Source: Microbacterium croceum
GTDB taxonomy: Bacteria; Actinomycetota; Actinomycetes; Actinomycetales; Microbacteriaceae
DNA: 64,000 nt
Assembly: GCF_023091245.1 (NCBI RefSeq)
Contig: NZ_JAHWXN010000001.1
Location: 1,860,001 to 1,924,000, forward strand
Direction of reading: 5' to 3'
Under the pieces are notes generated by a model. It had not been told where the DNA came from and did not search any database. It saw nothing but the letters and a program-made list of their open reading frames with translations. Both the position numbers and the translations under genes were made by a program. Positions 18,149 to 27,198 of this stretch are shown piece after piece (positions within the stretch are counted from its first letter, which is position 1; every line of letters starts with the position of its first letter).

Positions 18149-18313
18149 TCTGCATCGCCGGAGGTGTTTCGTGCATGTCACATGTTGGTCACCACTCAGT
18201 AACGAATGATTAGCCGAGTACGGGTCTCGGCGAGGCTCGGGTTACGCTCGACTATCCCTGCCTGTGCGATGGAGCGCGGGCAGAAACATGTTCGAGTCCA
18301 CAGGAGGACAAAA

Positions 18314-19960
18314 GTGAAGCGCAACAAGATCGCCCTTGCGGGCGTCGCGCTGTTCGCGATCGGCGCCATGGCGCTCGCGGGCTGCGCAAGTGGTTCCGGC
18401 GACAACGGTTCCGAGAAGCCCAGCGGCGACGCCACCGCAGTCATCACCGCGAACGGGTCGGAGCCGGAGAACCCGCTGATCCCGACCAACACCAACGAGG
18501 TCGGTGGCGGCAAGATCCTCGACTCGATCTTCGCTGGACTCGCCTACTACGACGGCAAGGGTGCGCTCGTCAACGACATGGCCGAGGAGATCACGGTCGA
18601 CAGCCCCACGCAGCTCACGGTCAAGCTCAAGAAGGACCAGAAGTTCACCGATGGCACCGATGTGCTGGCGGACAACTTCATCAAGGCGTGGAACTACGGC
18701 GCGCTCCTCTCGAACAAGCAGCTCAACCAGTCCTGGTTCAGTGACATCGTCGGCTTCAGCGACACGGCCGACGCGGAGCTCACGGGTCTGAAGAAGGTCG
18801 ACGACCTCACCTTCACGATCGAGCTGACCTCTCCGGTGGCCACCGACTTCGCGACCCGCCTCGGCTACTCGGCGTACTACCCGCTGCCTGACGTCGCTTT
18901 CGACGACATGGCCGCGTTCGGCGAGAACCCGATCGGCAACGGACCCTACAAGCTCGACGGCGACGGCGCGTGGAAGCACAGCGTCAGCATCGCTCTCGTC
19001 AAGAACGACGACTACCAGGGTGGCCGCGAGGTCGCCAACGGCGGTCTGACCATCACGTTCTACAGCTCGCTCGACGCGGCGTACGCCGACCTCCTCTCGG
19101 GCGAGCTCGACGTCCTCGACGCGATCCCGGACACGTCGATCGCCACGTTCCAGGACGAGCTCGGCGACCGTGCGGTCAACCAGCCCGCTGCGATCTTCCA
19201 GTCGTTCACGATCGGTGAGCAGGTTGCTCACTTCGCCGGTGAAGAGGGAAAGCTCCGTCGCGCGGCGATCTCCATGGCGATCAACCGCGATGAGATCACC
19301 GACAAGATCTTCAACGGCACCCGCACCCCGGCCAGCGACTTCACCTCTCCGGTGATCGACGGCTGGAGCGACTCGCTCAAGGGCGCCGATGTGCTCTCGT
19401 ACAACCCGGATGAGGCGAAGAAGCTGTGGGCCGAGGCCGACGCGATCTCGCCGTGGTCCGGCACCTTCCAGATCGCGTACAACGCGGACAGCGCCCACCA
19501 GGCCTGGGTCGATGCGGTGTCGAACTCCATCAAGAACACGCTCGGCATCGAAGCGTCCGGTGCTCCGGTCGTCGACTTCGCGACCCTTCGCGCACAGGTG
19601 AACGAGCGCGGTGCTGACGGCAAGCGCACGATCCAGACGGCGAACCGTTCGGGATGGCAGGCCGACTACCCGGGTCTGTACAACTTCCTGTTCCCGCTGT
19701 ACTCGACCGGCGCGTCGTCCAACGACGGCGACTACGCGAACCCCGAGTTCGACGACCTGCTCGCCAAGGGCGCCTCGGCGAGCGACCAGGCAGACGCGAT
19801 CAAGGACTACCAGCAGGCTCAGGAGATCCTGCTCAAGGACCTTCCGGCCGTGCCGCTGTGGTACCAGAACGTGTCCGGTGGATTCGGCGAGTCGGTGGAC
19901 AACGTCACCTTCGGCTGGAACTCCGTCCCGCTCTACTACGAGATCACCAAGACGAAGTAA
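18314..19960 (+). CDS. ABC transporter substrate-binding lipoprotein, OppA/DppA type
   Basis: 548 residues. A GTG start follows AGGAGG by six bases. A basic head, a hydrophobic stretch and the lipobox LAGC with Cys24 give a lipoprotein. The mature part opens ITANGSEPENPLIPTNTNEVGG, has KFTDGTDVLADNFIKAWNYG, and ends with LPAVPLWYQN, close to oligopeptide-binding OppA proteins of actinobacteria. It is the first gene of the second importer operon and is separated from its permease by a strong hairpin at 19980-20021, which probably raises its level relative to the membrane parts. The 219-base gap before it holds the gcv terminator and a possible -10 box TACGCT near 18244. Confidence 0.92.
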   Translation: MKRNKIALAGVALFAIGAMALAGCASGSGDNGSEKPSGDATAVITANGSEPENPLIPTNTNEVGGGKILDSIFAGLAYYDGKGALVNDMAEEITVDSPTQLTVKLKKDQKFTDGTDVLADNFIKAWNYGALLSNKQLNQSWFSDIVGFSDTADAELTGLKKVDDLTFTIELTSPVATDFATRLGYSAYYPLPDVAFDDMAAFGENPIGNGPYKLDGDGAWKHSVSIALVKNDDYQGGREVANGGLTITFYSSLDAAYADLLSGELDVLDAIPDTSIATFQDELGDRAVNQPAAIFQSFTIGEQVAHFAGEEGKLRRAAISMAINRDEITDKIFNGTRTPASDFTSPVIDGWSDSLKGADVLSYNPDEAKKLWAEADAISPWSGTFQIAYNADSAHQAWVDAVSNSIKNTLGIEASGAPVVDFATLRAQVNERGADGKRTIQTANRSGWQADYPGLYNFLFPLYSTGASSNDGDYANPEFDDLLAKGASASDQADAIKDYQQAQEILLKDLPAVPLWYQNVSGGFGESVDNVTFGWNSVPLYYEITKTK

Positions 19961-19979
19961 TCCCTCTCGTGGGACACTG

Positions 19980-20021
19980 AGCTACGAGGCGGCGACGCAC
20001 AGACGTCGTCGCCTCGTAGCT
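19980..20021 (+). terminator. Intra-operon hairpin between binding protein and permease
   Basis: Arms AGCTACGAGGCGGCGACG (19980-19997) and CGTCGTCGCCTCGTAGCT (20004-20021) pair over 18 bases with a single G-T pair and a six-base loop. It begins 19 bases after the binding-protein stop. No T-run follows. It could be a partial terminator or a 3'-end stabiliser. Confidence 0.75.
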
Positions 20022-20059
20022 GTGTCTCGTGGGGATGTCACCTCCATGAAAGGAGAGGG

Positions 20060-20989
20060 ATGTTCTCGTACATCATCCGACGACTGCTGCAGCTGATCCC
20101 CGTGTTCTTCGGGGCCACTCTGCTGATCTACGCGCTCGTCTTCCTCATGCCGGGCGACCCCATCGCGGCGTTGTTCGGAGACAAGCCACCTGCGCCGGCG
20201 CTGCTCGAGGCGATCCGTGCGCAGTACCACCTCGATGAGCCGTTCCTGGTGCAGTACTACTACTACATCCTCGGCGTCTTCCAGGGCGACATGGGCACCA
20301 CATTCTCGGGACAGTCCGTGAATGAAGTGCTCTCTCGCACTCTTCCCGTCACGGGACGTCTTGCGATCATGGCCATCGGGATCGAGTTCCTGCTCGCCAT
20401 CGTGATCGGGACCTTCTCCGCTCTGCGCAAGGGCAAGCTGTTCGACAACGGGGCGCTCGTGGTCTCGCTGATCTTCCTGTCGATGCCGATCTTCGTCGTC
20501 GCGTTCCTGGCGCAGTACTTCCTCGCCATCAAACTCGGGTGGTTCCGGGCGACGGTGGGTGGGGAGAACGACTGGGGCGACCTCTGGTTGCCTGCGATCG
20601 TGCTCGGGCTGAGTCTGTTCGCGACGAGTATGCGCCTGATGCGTGGGTCGGTCCTCGACACTTTGAACCAGGATTGGGTGCGCACCGCCTACAGCAAAGG
20701 GCTCTCCCGCGGTCGTGTGATCCCCGTCCACGTGCTGCGCAATTCGCTCATCCCCGTCATCACGAACTCGGCGACGAACTTCGGTGTGCTGCTGGTCGGT
20801 GCGACGGTGACGGAGTTCATCTTCAACATCCCCGGCGTGGGAAACACCCTGTTCCACGCCACGTTGAAGCACGAGGGCCCGACCATCGTGTCGTTCGTGA
20901 CCGTGTTCGTGATCATCTACGTTCTCGTCAACCTGGCCGTGGATCTGCTCTACGGCCTGCTCGACCCGAGGATTCGCTATGTCCGCTGA
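20060..20989 (+). CDS. ABC transporter permease, OppB type
   Basis: 309-residue permease. MFSYIIRRLLQLIPVFFGATLLIY is the classic OppB first helix, followed by MPGDPIAALFG, about five further helices and the coupling loop QDWVRTAYSKGLSRGRVIPVHVLRN. NIPGVGNTLFHATL and LYGLLDPRIRYV are typical of the OppB end. AGGAGAGGG lies just before the ATG. It overlaps the next permease by 11 bases. Confidence 0.94.
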   Translation: MFSYIIRRLLQLIPVFFGATLLIYALVFLMPGDPIAALFGDKPPAPALLEAIRAQYHLDEPFLVQYYYYILGVFQGDMGTTFSGQSVNEVLSRTLPVTGRLAIMAIGIEFLLAIVIGTFSALRKGKLFDNGALVVSLIFLSMPIFVVAFLAQYFLAIKLGWFRATVGGENDWGDLWLPAIVLGLSLFATSMRLMRGSVLDTLNQDWVRTAYSKGLSRGRVIPVHVLRNSLIPVITNSATNFGVLLVGATVTEFIFNIPGVGNTLFHATLKHEGPTIVSFVTVFVIIYVLVNLAVDLLYGLLDPRIRYVR

Positions 20990-21932
20990 AAACAAAGATC
21001 ACTACGTCGCCCCGGTCACCAAGACCGCGGTCAAGACCGATGCGGTCGTCGTATCCGGAAAACCTGCCAGCCTCTGGCGCGATGGATGGTACGACCTGCG
21101 TCGTCGCCCCATGTTCTGGATCTCGCTCGCGATCATCGCGGTCATCCTCCTGATGGCTGTCTGGCCGACGCTGTTCACGCAGACGGCTCCCAACGACGGT
21201 TGTTACCTCGAGAACTCGAACGGTGCGCCGGCGCCGGGTCACCCGCTCGGGTTCACGTTCCAGGGATGCGACATCTTCTCGCGCATCGTCTGGGGCGCGC
21301 GCACGTCAGTGAGCGTCGGTCTGATCTCCACCCTGATCAGCTCCGGTCTCGGACTGATCATGGGGGCGTTCGCCGGATACTACGGCGGATGGGTCGATGC
21401 GGTGCTGTCGCGCATCGGTGACATCTTCTTCTCGATTCCCTACGTGTTGGCGGCTGTGGTCGTCATGACGGTGTACTCGGACTTCCGGAACGTCCTCACC
21501 CTTTCGATCGCGATCGGTGGATTCGCGTGGGCATCGACTGCCCGCGTGGTGCGTGCCGAGATCCTCCGCGTGCGGCAGGCGGACTTCGTGACGGCATCCA
21601 GCGCGCTGGGCCTGTCGCGGTTCCGCACGCTGCTCGCGCATGTGATTCCGAACGCGCTCGCGCCCTTGCTGGTGCTTGCGACGCTGGCGCTCGCGGGCGC
21701 GATCGTGGCGGAGGCGACGTTGACCTTCCTCGGTGTCGGGCTGGGCGGCGGCGCCGCCGGCGACGTCATGTCGTGGGGCAGGGACATCAGCGATGCGCAG
21801 AGAACTCTGCGCATCGCACCCATGTCGCTGATCTACCCGTCCATCGCGCTCACGGTCACCGTGCTCGCGTTCATCATGCTGGGCGAGCTCATCCGAGACG
21901 CTCTCGACCCGAAGGCGAGGGCACAGCGATGA
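20979..21932 (+). CDS. ABC transporter permease, OppC type
   Basis: 317 residues with a cytoplasmic N-terminus of about 45 residues, a first helix (MFWISLAIIAVILLMAVWPTLF), a periplasmic segment with HPLGFTFQGCDIFSRIVWGART, and five further helices. The coupling loop is RQADFVTASSALGLSRFRTLLAHVIPN, and the end is IRDALDPKARAQR. Two cysteines in the periplasmic segment (about 65-90) could form a disulfide. ATGA overlap links it to the fused ATPase. Confidence 0.94.
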   Translation: MSAENKDHYVAPVTKTAVKTDAVVVSGKPASLWRDGWYDLRRRPMFWISLAIIAVILLMAVWPTLFTQTAPNDGCYLENSNGAPAPGHPLGFTFQGCDIFSRIVWGARTSVSVGLISTLISSGLGLIMGAFAGYYGGWVDAVLSRIGDIFFSIPYVLAAVVVMTVYSDFRNVLTLSIAIGGFAWASTARVVRAEILRVRQADFVTASSALGLSRFRTLLAHVIPNALAPLLVLATLALAGAIVAEATLTFLGVGLGGGAAGDVMSWGRDISDAQRTLRIAPMSLIYPSIALTVTVLAFIMLGELIRDALDPKARAQR

Positions 21933-23611
21933 GCATCACCTCACAGCGTCCCACGGAGCCGATCCTGAGCGTGAAGGACCTGAAGGTCTCCTTCCGCGGG
22001 CAGGACGGTGAGCGCGAGGTGCTTCACGGCATCTCGTTCGATGTTCACGCCGGTGAGACCGTCGCGATCGTGGGGGAGTCGGGCTCCGGCAAGTCCACGT
22101 CCGCGGCGGCGATCATCAATCTGCTTCCCGGTACCGGCAGGATCACCGGCGGCAGCATCACCCTCGAGGGGCGCGAGCTGACGAAGCTCACCCGCCATGA
22201 GATCGAGGACGTCCGTGGAAAGGACATCGGCTTCGTTCCGCAGGATCCGATGGCCAGCCTCAACCCGGTCTGGTCGATCGGATTCCAGGTCAAGGAGGCG
22301 GTCCGTGCGAACGGACTGGCTTCGGGCCGGGGCCAGGTGCGCGATCGCGCCGTCGAAGTGCTGAAGCAGGCCGGGCTCGCCGACGCCGAAAGGCGTCTGC
22401 ACCAGTACCCGCATCAGTTCTCGGGCGGTATGCGCCAGCGCGCGCTCATCGGCATCGGTCTCGCGGCCGATCCGAAGCTGCTGATCGCAGACGAGCCCAC
22501 AAGTGCGCTGGACGTCACAGTGCAACGCGTGATCCTCGATCACATGGCCTCGCTCACCCGCGACCGTGGCACTGCGGTGCTGCTCATCACCCACGACCTC
22601 GGCCTCGCGGCCGAGCGTGCGGAGAAGATCATCGTGATGAACGGCGGCGACATCGTCGAGGCCGGGCCCAGCCGTGCGATCCTCGAGAACCCGCAGCACC
22701 CGTACACGAAGCGGCTGGTCGGCGCTGCGCCGAGCATCGCCTCGCAGCGGATCCAGGCCGTCGTGGAGGATCGGGGCGTCAAGACGGTCGACGACCTCAG
22801 CGACGCGGCGCCCACGGTGCGGGTCGCAGGGCTGACGAAGGACTATCGAATCCGGCAGGGCGGCTTCCGCAGCGAGGCCTTCCGGGCGGTCGACGACGTG
22901 TCGTTCGAGATCCCGAAGGGCAAGACGCTGGCGCTGGTCGGCGAGTCGGGGTCCGGCAAATCGACCGTTGCGAAGATGCTGCTCAAACTCGAGGAGCCCA
23001 CGTCCGGACTCATCGAGATCGACGGCCAGGACGTCTCGCACCTCTCCGGTGCCCAGGCGTTCGGGCTGCGACGGCGGATGCAACCGGTGTTCCAGGACCC
23101 CTATGGGTCGATGGATCCCATGCGCAACATCGGCAACACGATCGCGGAGCCGCTGAACATCCACGGCATCGGCGACCAGTCGTCGCGGCGCGACCGAGTT
23201 CATGAGCTGCTCGATCAGGTGTCGTTGCCGCGGGAGCTGTCGACAAGGTACCCGAACGAACTCTCCGGAGGGCAGCGGCAGCGCGTCGCGATCGCGCGCG
23301 CTCTGGCGCTGAAACCCGACATCGTGATCCTCGACGAGGCGGTTTCGGCGCTCGACGTGCTGGTGCAGGATCAGATCCTGAAGCTGCTCGCCGAGCTGCA
23401 ATCGGAGCTGGACCTCACCTACCTGTTCATCACACACGACCTCGCGGTCGTGCGAGTGTCCAGCGACTTCGTCTGCGTGATGGAGCGCGGCAAGCTCGTC
23501 GAACAGGGCACGGTGGATGAGATCTTCGCCAACCCGCAGCAGGAGTACACGGACCGGCTGCTCAAGGCGATTCCGGGGGTCTCGATCGCTCTGGGCGGCG
23601 CCGGATCGTGA
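21929..23611 (+). CDS. Fused double ABC ATPase (OppD-OppF type)
   Basis: 560 residues with two complete ATPase domains in one chain. Domain 1 (about 10-265) has Walker A GESGSGKST, signature FSGGMRQR, Walker B LLIADEPTSALD and ITHDL. Domain 2 (about 290-555) has GESGSGKST, LSGGQRQRVAIARAL, VILDEAVSALD and FITHDLAV. Fused pairs of this kind energise dipeptide/oligopeptide importers, and here the two permeases directly upstream are the partners. By contrast, the first importer in this window keeps its two ATPases as separate genes. The ATG overlaps the permease stop, and its own stop overlaps the next GTG. Confidence 0.95.
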   Translation: MSITSQRPTEPILSVKDLKVSFRGQDGEREVLHGISFDVHAGETVAIVGESGSGKSTSAAAIINLLPGTGRITGGSITLEGRELTKLTRHEIEDVRGKDIGFVPQDPMASLNPVWSIGFQVKEAVRANGLASGRGQVRDRAVEVLKQAGLADAERRLHQYPHQFSGGMRQRALIGIGLAADPKLLIADEPTSALDVTVQRVILDHMASLTRDRGTAVLLITHDLGLAAERAEKIIVMNGGDIVEAGPSRAILENPQHPYTKRLVGAAPSIASQRIQAVVEDRGVKTVDDLSDAAPTVRVAGLTKDYRIRQGGFRSEAFRAVDDVSFEIPKGKTLALVGESGSGKSTVAKMLLKLEEPTSGLIEIDGQDVSHLSGAQAFGLRRRMQPVFQDPYGSMDPMRNIGNTIAEPLNIHGIGDQSSRRDRVHELLDQVSLPRELSTRYPNELSGGQRQRVAIARALALKPDIVILDEAVSALDVLVQDQILKLLAELQSELDLTYLFITHDLAVVRVSSDFVCVMERGKLVEQGTVDEIFANPQQEYTDRLLKAIPGVSIALGGAGS

Positions 23612-24174
23612 CAGCTGTTCCCACCCCTGAGGGCGCACGGACACTCCGTGCGCCCTCAGGGGTCATCACCATGGTCCTGACCGGGCTGCTGGCGCTGTTC
23701 CTCCTCGGAGACGCCGTGGCCCGAGGCGGCTGGGGGCCGATGCTGCTTCTGGCGCCATGGGTGCTGCTCGGCCTCTGGGTCATCTACGAACTGAGCTTCG
23801 TCTCGTACGTGCGAATGGATGACGACGGAGTCGTCGTCCAGAACATGCTTCGCCGCACGTCGTTCGGATGGAGGCGCGTACGCGACATCGACATGCGCTG
23901 GCAGCTGGTGTTCTCACTCGAGGACAGTACGGATGTCACGTGCTTCGGCGGTCCCGCACATGCGCGCCAGCGTCGTAGTCGGATGCGGGAGGAACACGAG
24001 CAGAAGGCGCCCGCCGGCCTGCGCGAGCTCACGGACATCCGCGACCGCTGGCAGGCGTCCGGCCCCACAGCGAACGGTCAGATCAGTCGCTCTTGGGATG
24101 GTCGGGCGCTCGTGGCGCTCACGGTCATCATCGTCTGGGCGACGATCTCCGTCCTTCTCGTCGCCAACGGTTGA
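23608..24174 (+). CDS. Small membrane protein with a PH-like domain
   Basis: 188 residues. Two hydrophobic helices lie near the start (about 20-65), followed by YVRMDDDGVVVQNMLRRTSFGWRRVRDI, which resembles the bacterial PH-like domain found in many small actinobacterial membrane proteins. A basic linker and a final helix (about 165-185, ALTVIIVWATISVLLV) follow. The GTG start overlaps the ATPase stop (GTGA), so it is the last gene of the importer operon, but such genes occur in varied contexts and nothing ties it to transport. The function is unknown. Confidence 0.75.
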   Translation: MTAVPTPEGARTLRAPSGVITMVLTGLLALFLLGDAVARGGWGPMLLLAPWVLLGLWVIYELSFVSYVRMDDDGVVVQNMLRRTSFGWRRVRDIDMRWQLVFSLEDSTDVTCFGGPAHARQRRSRMREEHEQKAPAGLRELTDIRDRWQASGPTANGQISRSWDGRALVALTVIIVWATISVLLVANG

Positions 24175-24212
24175 CCGTAGCGACCAGGACGACGAGCGCG
24201 CCGAGCGGCTGA

Positions 24213-25013
24213 TCAGCCGGGCAGCCCGAACAGCGCGGGCCAGGTAGCCGCGGCCCACGGGTAGCCGACGAACACGGTCGCGTCGATCAGGAAGTGCGCC
24301 ACCAGGAACGGCAGGAGTCGGCCGCTGCGGTGGAACAGCCAGCCGAACAGCAGTCCCATCGCGAGGTTGCCGATGAACGCACCGGGGCCTTGATAGAGGT
24401 GGTAGCTCGCACGCAGCACGGAGGTCGCCACGATGATCGTCCAGGGGCTCCAGCCCAGCTGTTTCAGCCGCGCGAACAGGTACCCGAGCACGACGAACTC
24501 TTCCTGCAACGCGGCGCGGGCGGCCGCGAGCAGCAGGATCGGCACGGTCCACCAGTGCGTATCGAGCCCCGTGGGGTTCACCGCCACGAACAGGCCGAGT
24601 GCGCGCCCGACCAGGTAGAGCGCGAGGCCGGGGATACCGATGGCGAGCACCAGCAGTACTCCGCGGCCGGCATCGCGACCCATGCGTGTCCCGTCCAGCC
24701 CCAGACGGCCCAGGTGCGGACGCGACGTCTGCCACAGCAGGAAGCAGACGAGCACGACCGGCACCAGCGAGAACCCGATCGAGAGGATCTGGTAGATCAG
24801 GTCGAAGATCTCGCGGTCGCTGCGCGAGGGATTCAGTGTCGCGGTCTGATCGGCGAGCGGCGTCTCATCGGTCAGCCGGTATGCCAGCTGGACGATCGCG
24901 TACACGGCCGACTGACCGAGGCCGAGCGCCAGCACGATCGCGATCTCCCACCACAACCGCGCGCGCGAGGGCGGTGCGGTGAGCAGGGCGTTGTCAGCCG
25001 GGAGGGAGGTCAC
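24213..25013 (-). CDS. CPBP family intramembrane metalloprotease
   Basis: 266 residues with about eight hydrophobic segments. The CPBP/Abi motifs are present: ALQEEFVVLGYLF (the di-glutamate motif, with Leu where most members have Arg), LRASYHLYQG and AHFLIDA (the later metal or catalytic histidines). The family includes CAAX-prenyl endopeptidase-like proteases and immunity proteins; the substrate here is unknown. The GTG start at 25013 has a TAGCAT -10 box 7 bases upstream and no ribosome-binding site, so the mRNA is probably leaderless. It converges with the PH-domain gene and is divergent from typA. The 14-bp palindrome CGGCTGATCAGCCG spans its stop. Confidence 0.85.
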   Translation of the reverse strand: MTSLPADNALLTAPPSRARLWWEIAIVLALGLGQSAVYAIVQLAYRLTDETPLADQTATLNPSRSDREIFDLIYQILSIGFSLVPVVLVCFLLWQTSRPHLGRLGLDGTRMGRDAGRGVLLVLAIGIPGLALYLVGRALGLFVAVNPTGLDTHWWTVPILLLAAARAALQEEFVVLGYLFARLKQLGWSPWTIIVATSVLRASYHLYQGPGAFIGNLAMGLLFGWLFHRSGRLLPFLVAHFLIDATVFVGYPWAAATWPALFGLPG

Positions 25014-25020
25014 GATCTCG

Positions 25021-25026
25021 ATGCTA
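25021..25026 (-). promoter_or_regulatory. -10 box for the CPBP protease gene
   Basis: Minus-strand TAGCAT, 7 bases before the GTG start; leaderless type. Confidence 0.45.
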
Positions 25027-25061
25027 CGGCCTGTGTTCAGGAACAGTCTCCGTGCGTGCGC

Positions 25062-25067
25062 TATCCT
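25062..25067 (+). promoter_or_regulatory. Probable -10 box of typA
   Basis: TATCCT, giving an mRNA start near 25074 and a 40-base leader that ends with TTTAGGACTCCTGC before the ATG at 25115. Confidence 0.4.
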
Positions 25068-25114
25068 GGAACGTCGGTTTCCCGGCGCTTCCCACCATCT
25101 TTTAGGACTCCTGC

Positions 25115-27028
25115 ATGGCGCACGCCCTCCGCTCTGACCTCCGCAACGTCGCTATCGTCGCGCACGTCGACCACGGCAAGACCACGCTCGTCGACGCGAT
25201 GCTCCGCCAGACCGGCTCGTTCGGCGAGCACGCCCACATCGACGAACGCGCGATGGACTCGAACGACCTCGAGCGTGAGAAGGGCATCACGATCCTCGCC
25301 AAGAACACGGCGATCACCTACAAGGGCAAGCACGCCGATGGCAAGGAGATCACGATCAACGTGATCGACACCCCCGGTCACGCCGACTTCGGTGGCGAGG
25401 TCGAGCGCGGCCTGTCCATGGTCGACGGTGTGGTGCTGCTCGTCGACGCCAGCGAGGGCCCGCTGCCCCAGACCCGCTTCGTGCTGCGCAAGGCGCTCGA
25501 GTCGAAGCTCCCCGTCATCCTTCTCGTCAACAAGACCGACCGCCCCGACGCCCGCATCGCGGAGGTCGAGGAAGAGGCGCACGACCTGCTTCTGGGTCTC
25601 GCGTCCGACCTGGTCGACGATGTGCCCGACCTCGACGTCGACGCGCTCCTCGACGTGCCGGTGGTCTACGCCTCCGGTCGCGCCGGCGCCGCATCGCAGA
25701 ACCGTCCCGCCGACGGCTCGCTGCCCGACAACGACGACCTCGAGCCGCTGTTCGAGGCGATCCTCCAGCATGTTCCGGCCCCCTCGTACGACGACGAGGC
25801 GCCGCTGCAGGCCTGGGTCACGAACCTCGACTCCAGCCCGTTCCTCGGCCGTCTCGCGCTGCTGCGCGTCTTCAACGGCACGCTGAAGAAAGGCCAGACG
25901 GTGGCCTGGGTCCGCGCCGACGGCACCCACCAGAACGCTCGCATCACCGAGCTCCTGAAGACCCGCGCCCTCGAGCGCTACCCGGCAGAGTCCGCCGGCC
26001 CCGGAGACATCGTCGCCATCGCCGGCTTCGAGAACATCACGATCGGCGAGACCATCGCCGACCCCGAGGATGTGCGTCCGCTGCCGGCCATCACGGTCGA
26101 CGACCCCGCCATCTCGATGACGATCGGCACCAACACCTCGCCGCTCATGGGCAAGGTCAAGGGGCACAAGCTCACCGCTCGCATGGTCAAGGACCGTCTC
26201 GACAAGGAGCTCATCGGCAACGTGTCGCTCAAGGTCGTCGACATCGGACGTCCGGATGCCTGGGAGGTGCAGGGTCGTGGCGAGCTGGCTCTGGCCATCC
26301 TCGTCGAGAACATGCGCCGCGAGGGCTTCGAGCTCACCGTCGGCAAGCCCCAGGTTGTCACGAAGAAGATCGACGGCAAGACCTACGAGCCGTTCGAGCA
26401 CCTCACGATCGACACTCCCGAAGAGCACCTCGGCGCGATCACACAGCTCCTGGCGAACCGCAAGGGCCGTATGGAGAACATGACCAACCACGGCACCGGT
26501 TGGGTGCGCATGGAGTTCATCGTGCCGTCGCGCGGCCTCATCGGCTTCCGCAGCGAGTTCCTGACCACGACCCGCGGCACCGGCATCGCCAACGCGATCT
26601 CGCACGGCTACGAGCCGTGGGCCGGCTCCATCACGACGCGTCAGAACGGCTCGATCGTCGCCGACCGCCAGGGTGTCGTCACCCCGTTCGCGATGATCGC
26701 TCTGCAGGAGCGCATGTCGTTCTTCGTGCAGCCCACGCAGGAGGTCTACGAGGGCATGGTCATCGGCGAGAACTCGCGCGCCGACGACATGGACGTGAAC
26801 ATCACCAAGGAGAAGAAGCTCACCAACATGCGTGCAGCCAGCTCCGACACGTTCGAGTCGATGACGCCGCCGCGTCAGCTGACGCTCGAGGAGAGCCTCG
26901 AGTTCGCGCGTGACGACGAATGCGTCGAAGTGACCCCCGAGGTCGTCCGCATCCGCAAGGTGAACCTCGACGCGAACACGCGTGCGCGTGAGACGGCCCG
27001 CATGAAGCGTCAGGACGCCGGCGCCTGA
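25115..27028 (+). CDS. typA: Translational GTPase TypA/BipA
   Basis: 637 residues, full length. It is a ribosome-associated GTPase related to EF-G, implicated in ribosome assembly and stress growth. The G domain has HVDHGKTTL (G1), EREKGITI (G2), [14 protein letters not shown] (G3) and NKTDRPDAR (G4). A beta-barrel domain II (from about 220), domain III, an EF-G domain V-like part and the BipA-specific C-terminal domain ([34 protein letters not shown]) follow. It stands alone, ending at a clear terminator. Very strong translational codon bias toward C/G in the third position fits high expression. Confidence 0.97.
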   Translation: MAHALRSDLRNVAIVAHVDHGKTTLVDAMLRQTGSFGEHAHIDERAMDSNDLEREKGITILAKNTAITYKGKHADGKEITINVIDTPGHADFGGEVERGLSMVDGVVLLVDASEGPLPQTRFVLRKALESKLPVILLVNKTDRPDARIAEVEEEAHDLLLGLASDLVDDVPDLDVDALLDVPVVYASGRAGAASQNRPADGSLPDNDDLEPLFEAILQHVPAPSYDDEAPLQAWVTNLDSSPFLGRLALLRVFNGTLKKGQTVAWVRADGTHQNARITELLKTRALERYPAESAGPGDIVAIAGFENITIGETIADPEDVRPLPAITVDDPAISMTIGTNTSPLMGKVKGHKLTARMVKDRLDKELIGNVSLKVVDIGRPDAWEVQGRGELALAILVENMRREGFELTVGKPQVVTKKIDGKTYEPFEHLTIDTPEEHLGAITQLLANRKGRMENMTNHGTGWVRMEFIVPSRGLIGFRSEFLTTTRGTGIANAISHGYEPWAGSITTRQNGSIVADRQGVVTPFAMIALQERMSFFVQPTQEVYEGMVIGENSRADDMDVNITKEKKLTNMRAASSDTFESMTPPRQLTLEESLEFARDDECVEVTPEVVRIRKVNLDANTRARETARMKRQDAGA

Positions 27029-27041
27029 TCTGCGCTGTCCT

Positions 27042-27087
27042 GAAGAGGGCCTCCTCCCATCGATTCGATGCGGAGGGGGCCCTCTTC
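27042..27087 (+). terminator. Terminator of typA
   Basis: GAAGAGGGCCTCCTCCC pairs with GGAGGGGGCCCTCTTC across a 13-base loop containing ATCGATTCGAT, followed by TCATG. It begins 14 bases after the typA stop. Confidence 0.8.
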
Positions 27088-27110
27088 TCATGAAATGTCC
27101 AGGTGAGGGA

Positions 27111-27140
27111 TTGTTTTCATTCAGGTTGGCCGTGCAGACT
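27111..27140 (+). promoter_or_regulatory. Possible promoter of the transglycosylase-like gene
   Basis: TTGTTT (27111-27116) and CAGACT (27135-27140) are separated by 18 bases, with the GTG start 58 bases further on. This is a weak match and the only candidate seen in the gap. Confidence 0.3.
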
Positions 27141-27198
27141 CGGTGACTTGCGCCCGGCGAGTCGGCTCCCATGAGTCGCCCTGCCCCTGCAGGTCCGG

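Noticed and set aside
16076..18181. 701-residue minus-strand open frame opposite gcvP
   Set aside because: No recognisable domain and His/Arg/Val-rich composition; gcvP on the other strand is unambiguous.
24206..24219. Palindrome CGGCTGATCAGCCG as an operator
   Set aside because: It overlaps the stop codon of the CPBP gene between convergent genes, where an operator makes little sense; chance or a weak terminator stem is more likely.
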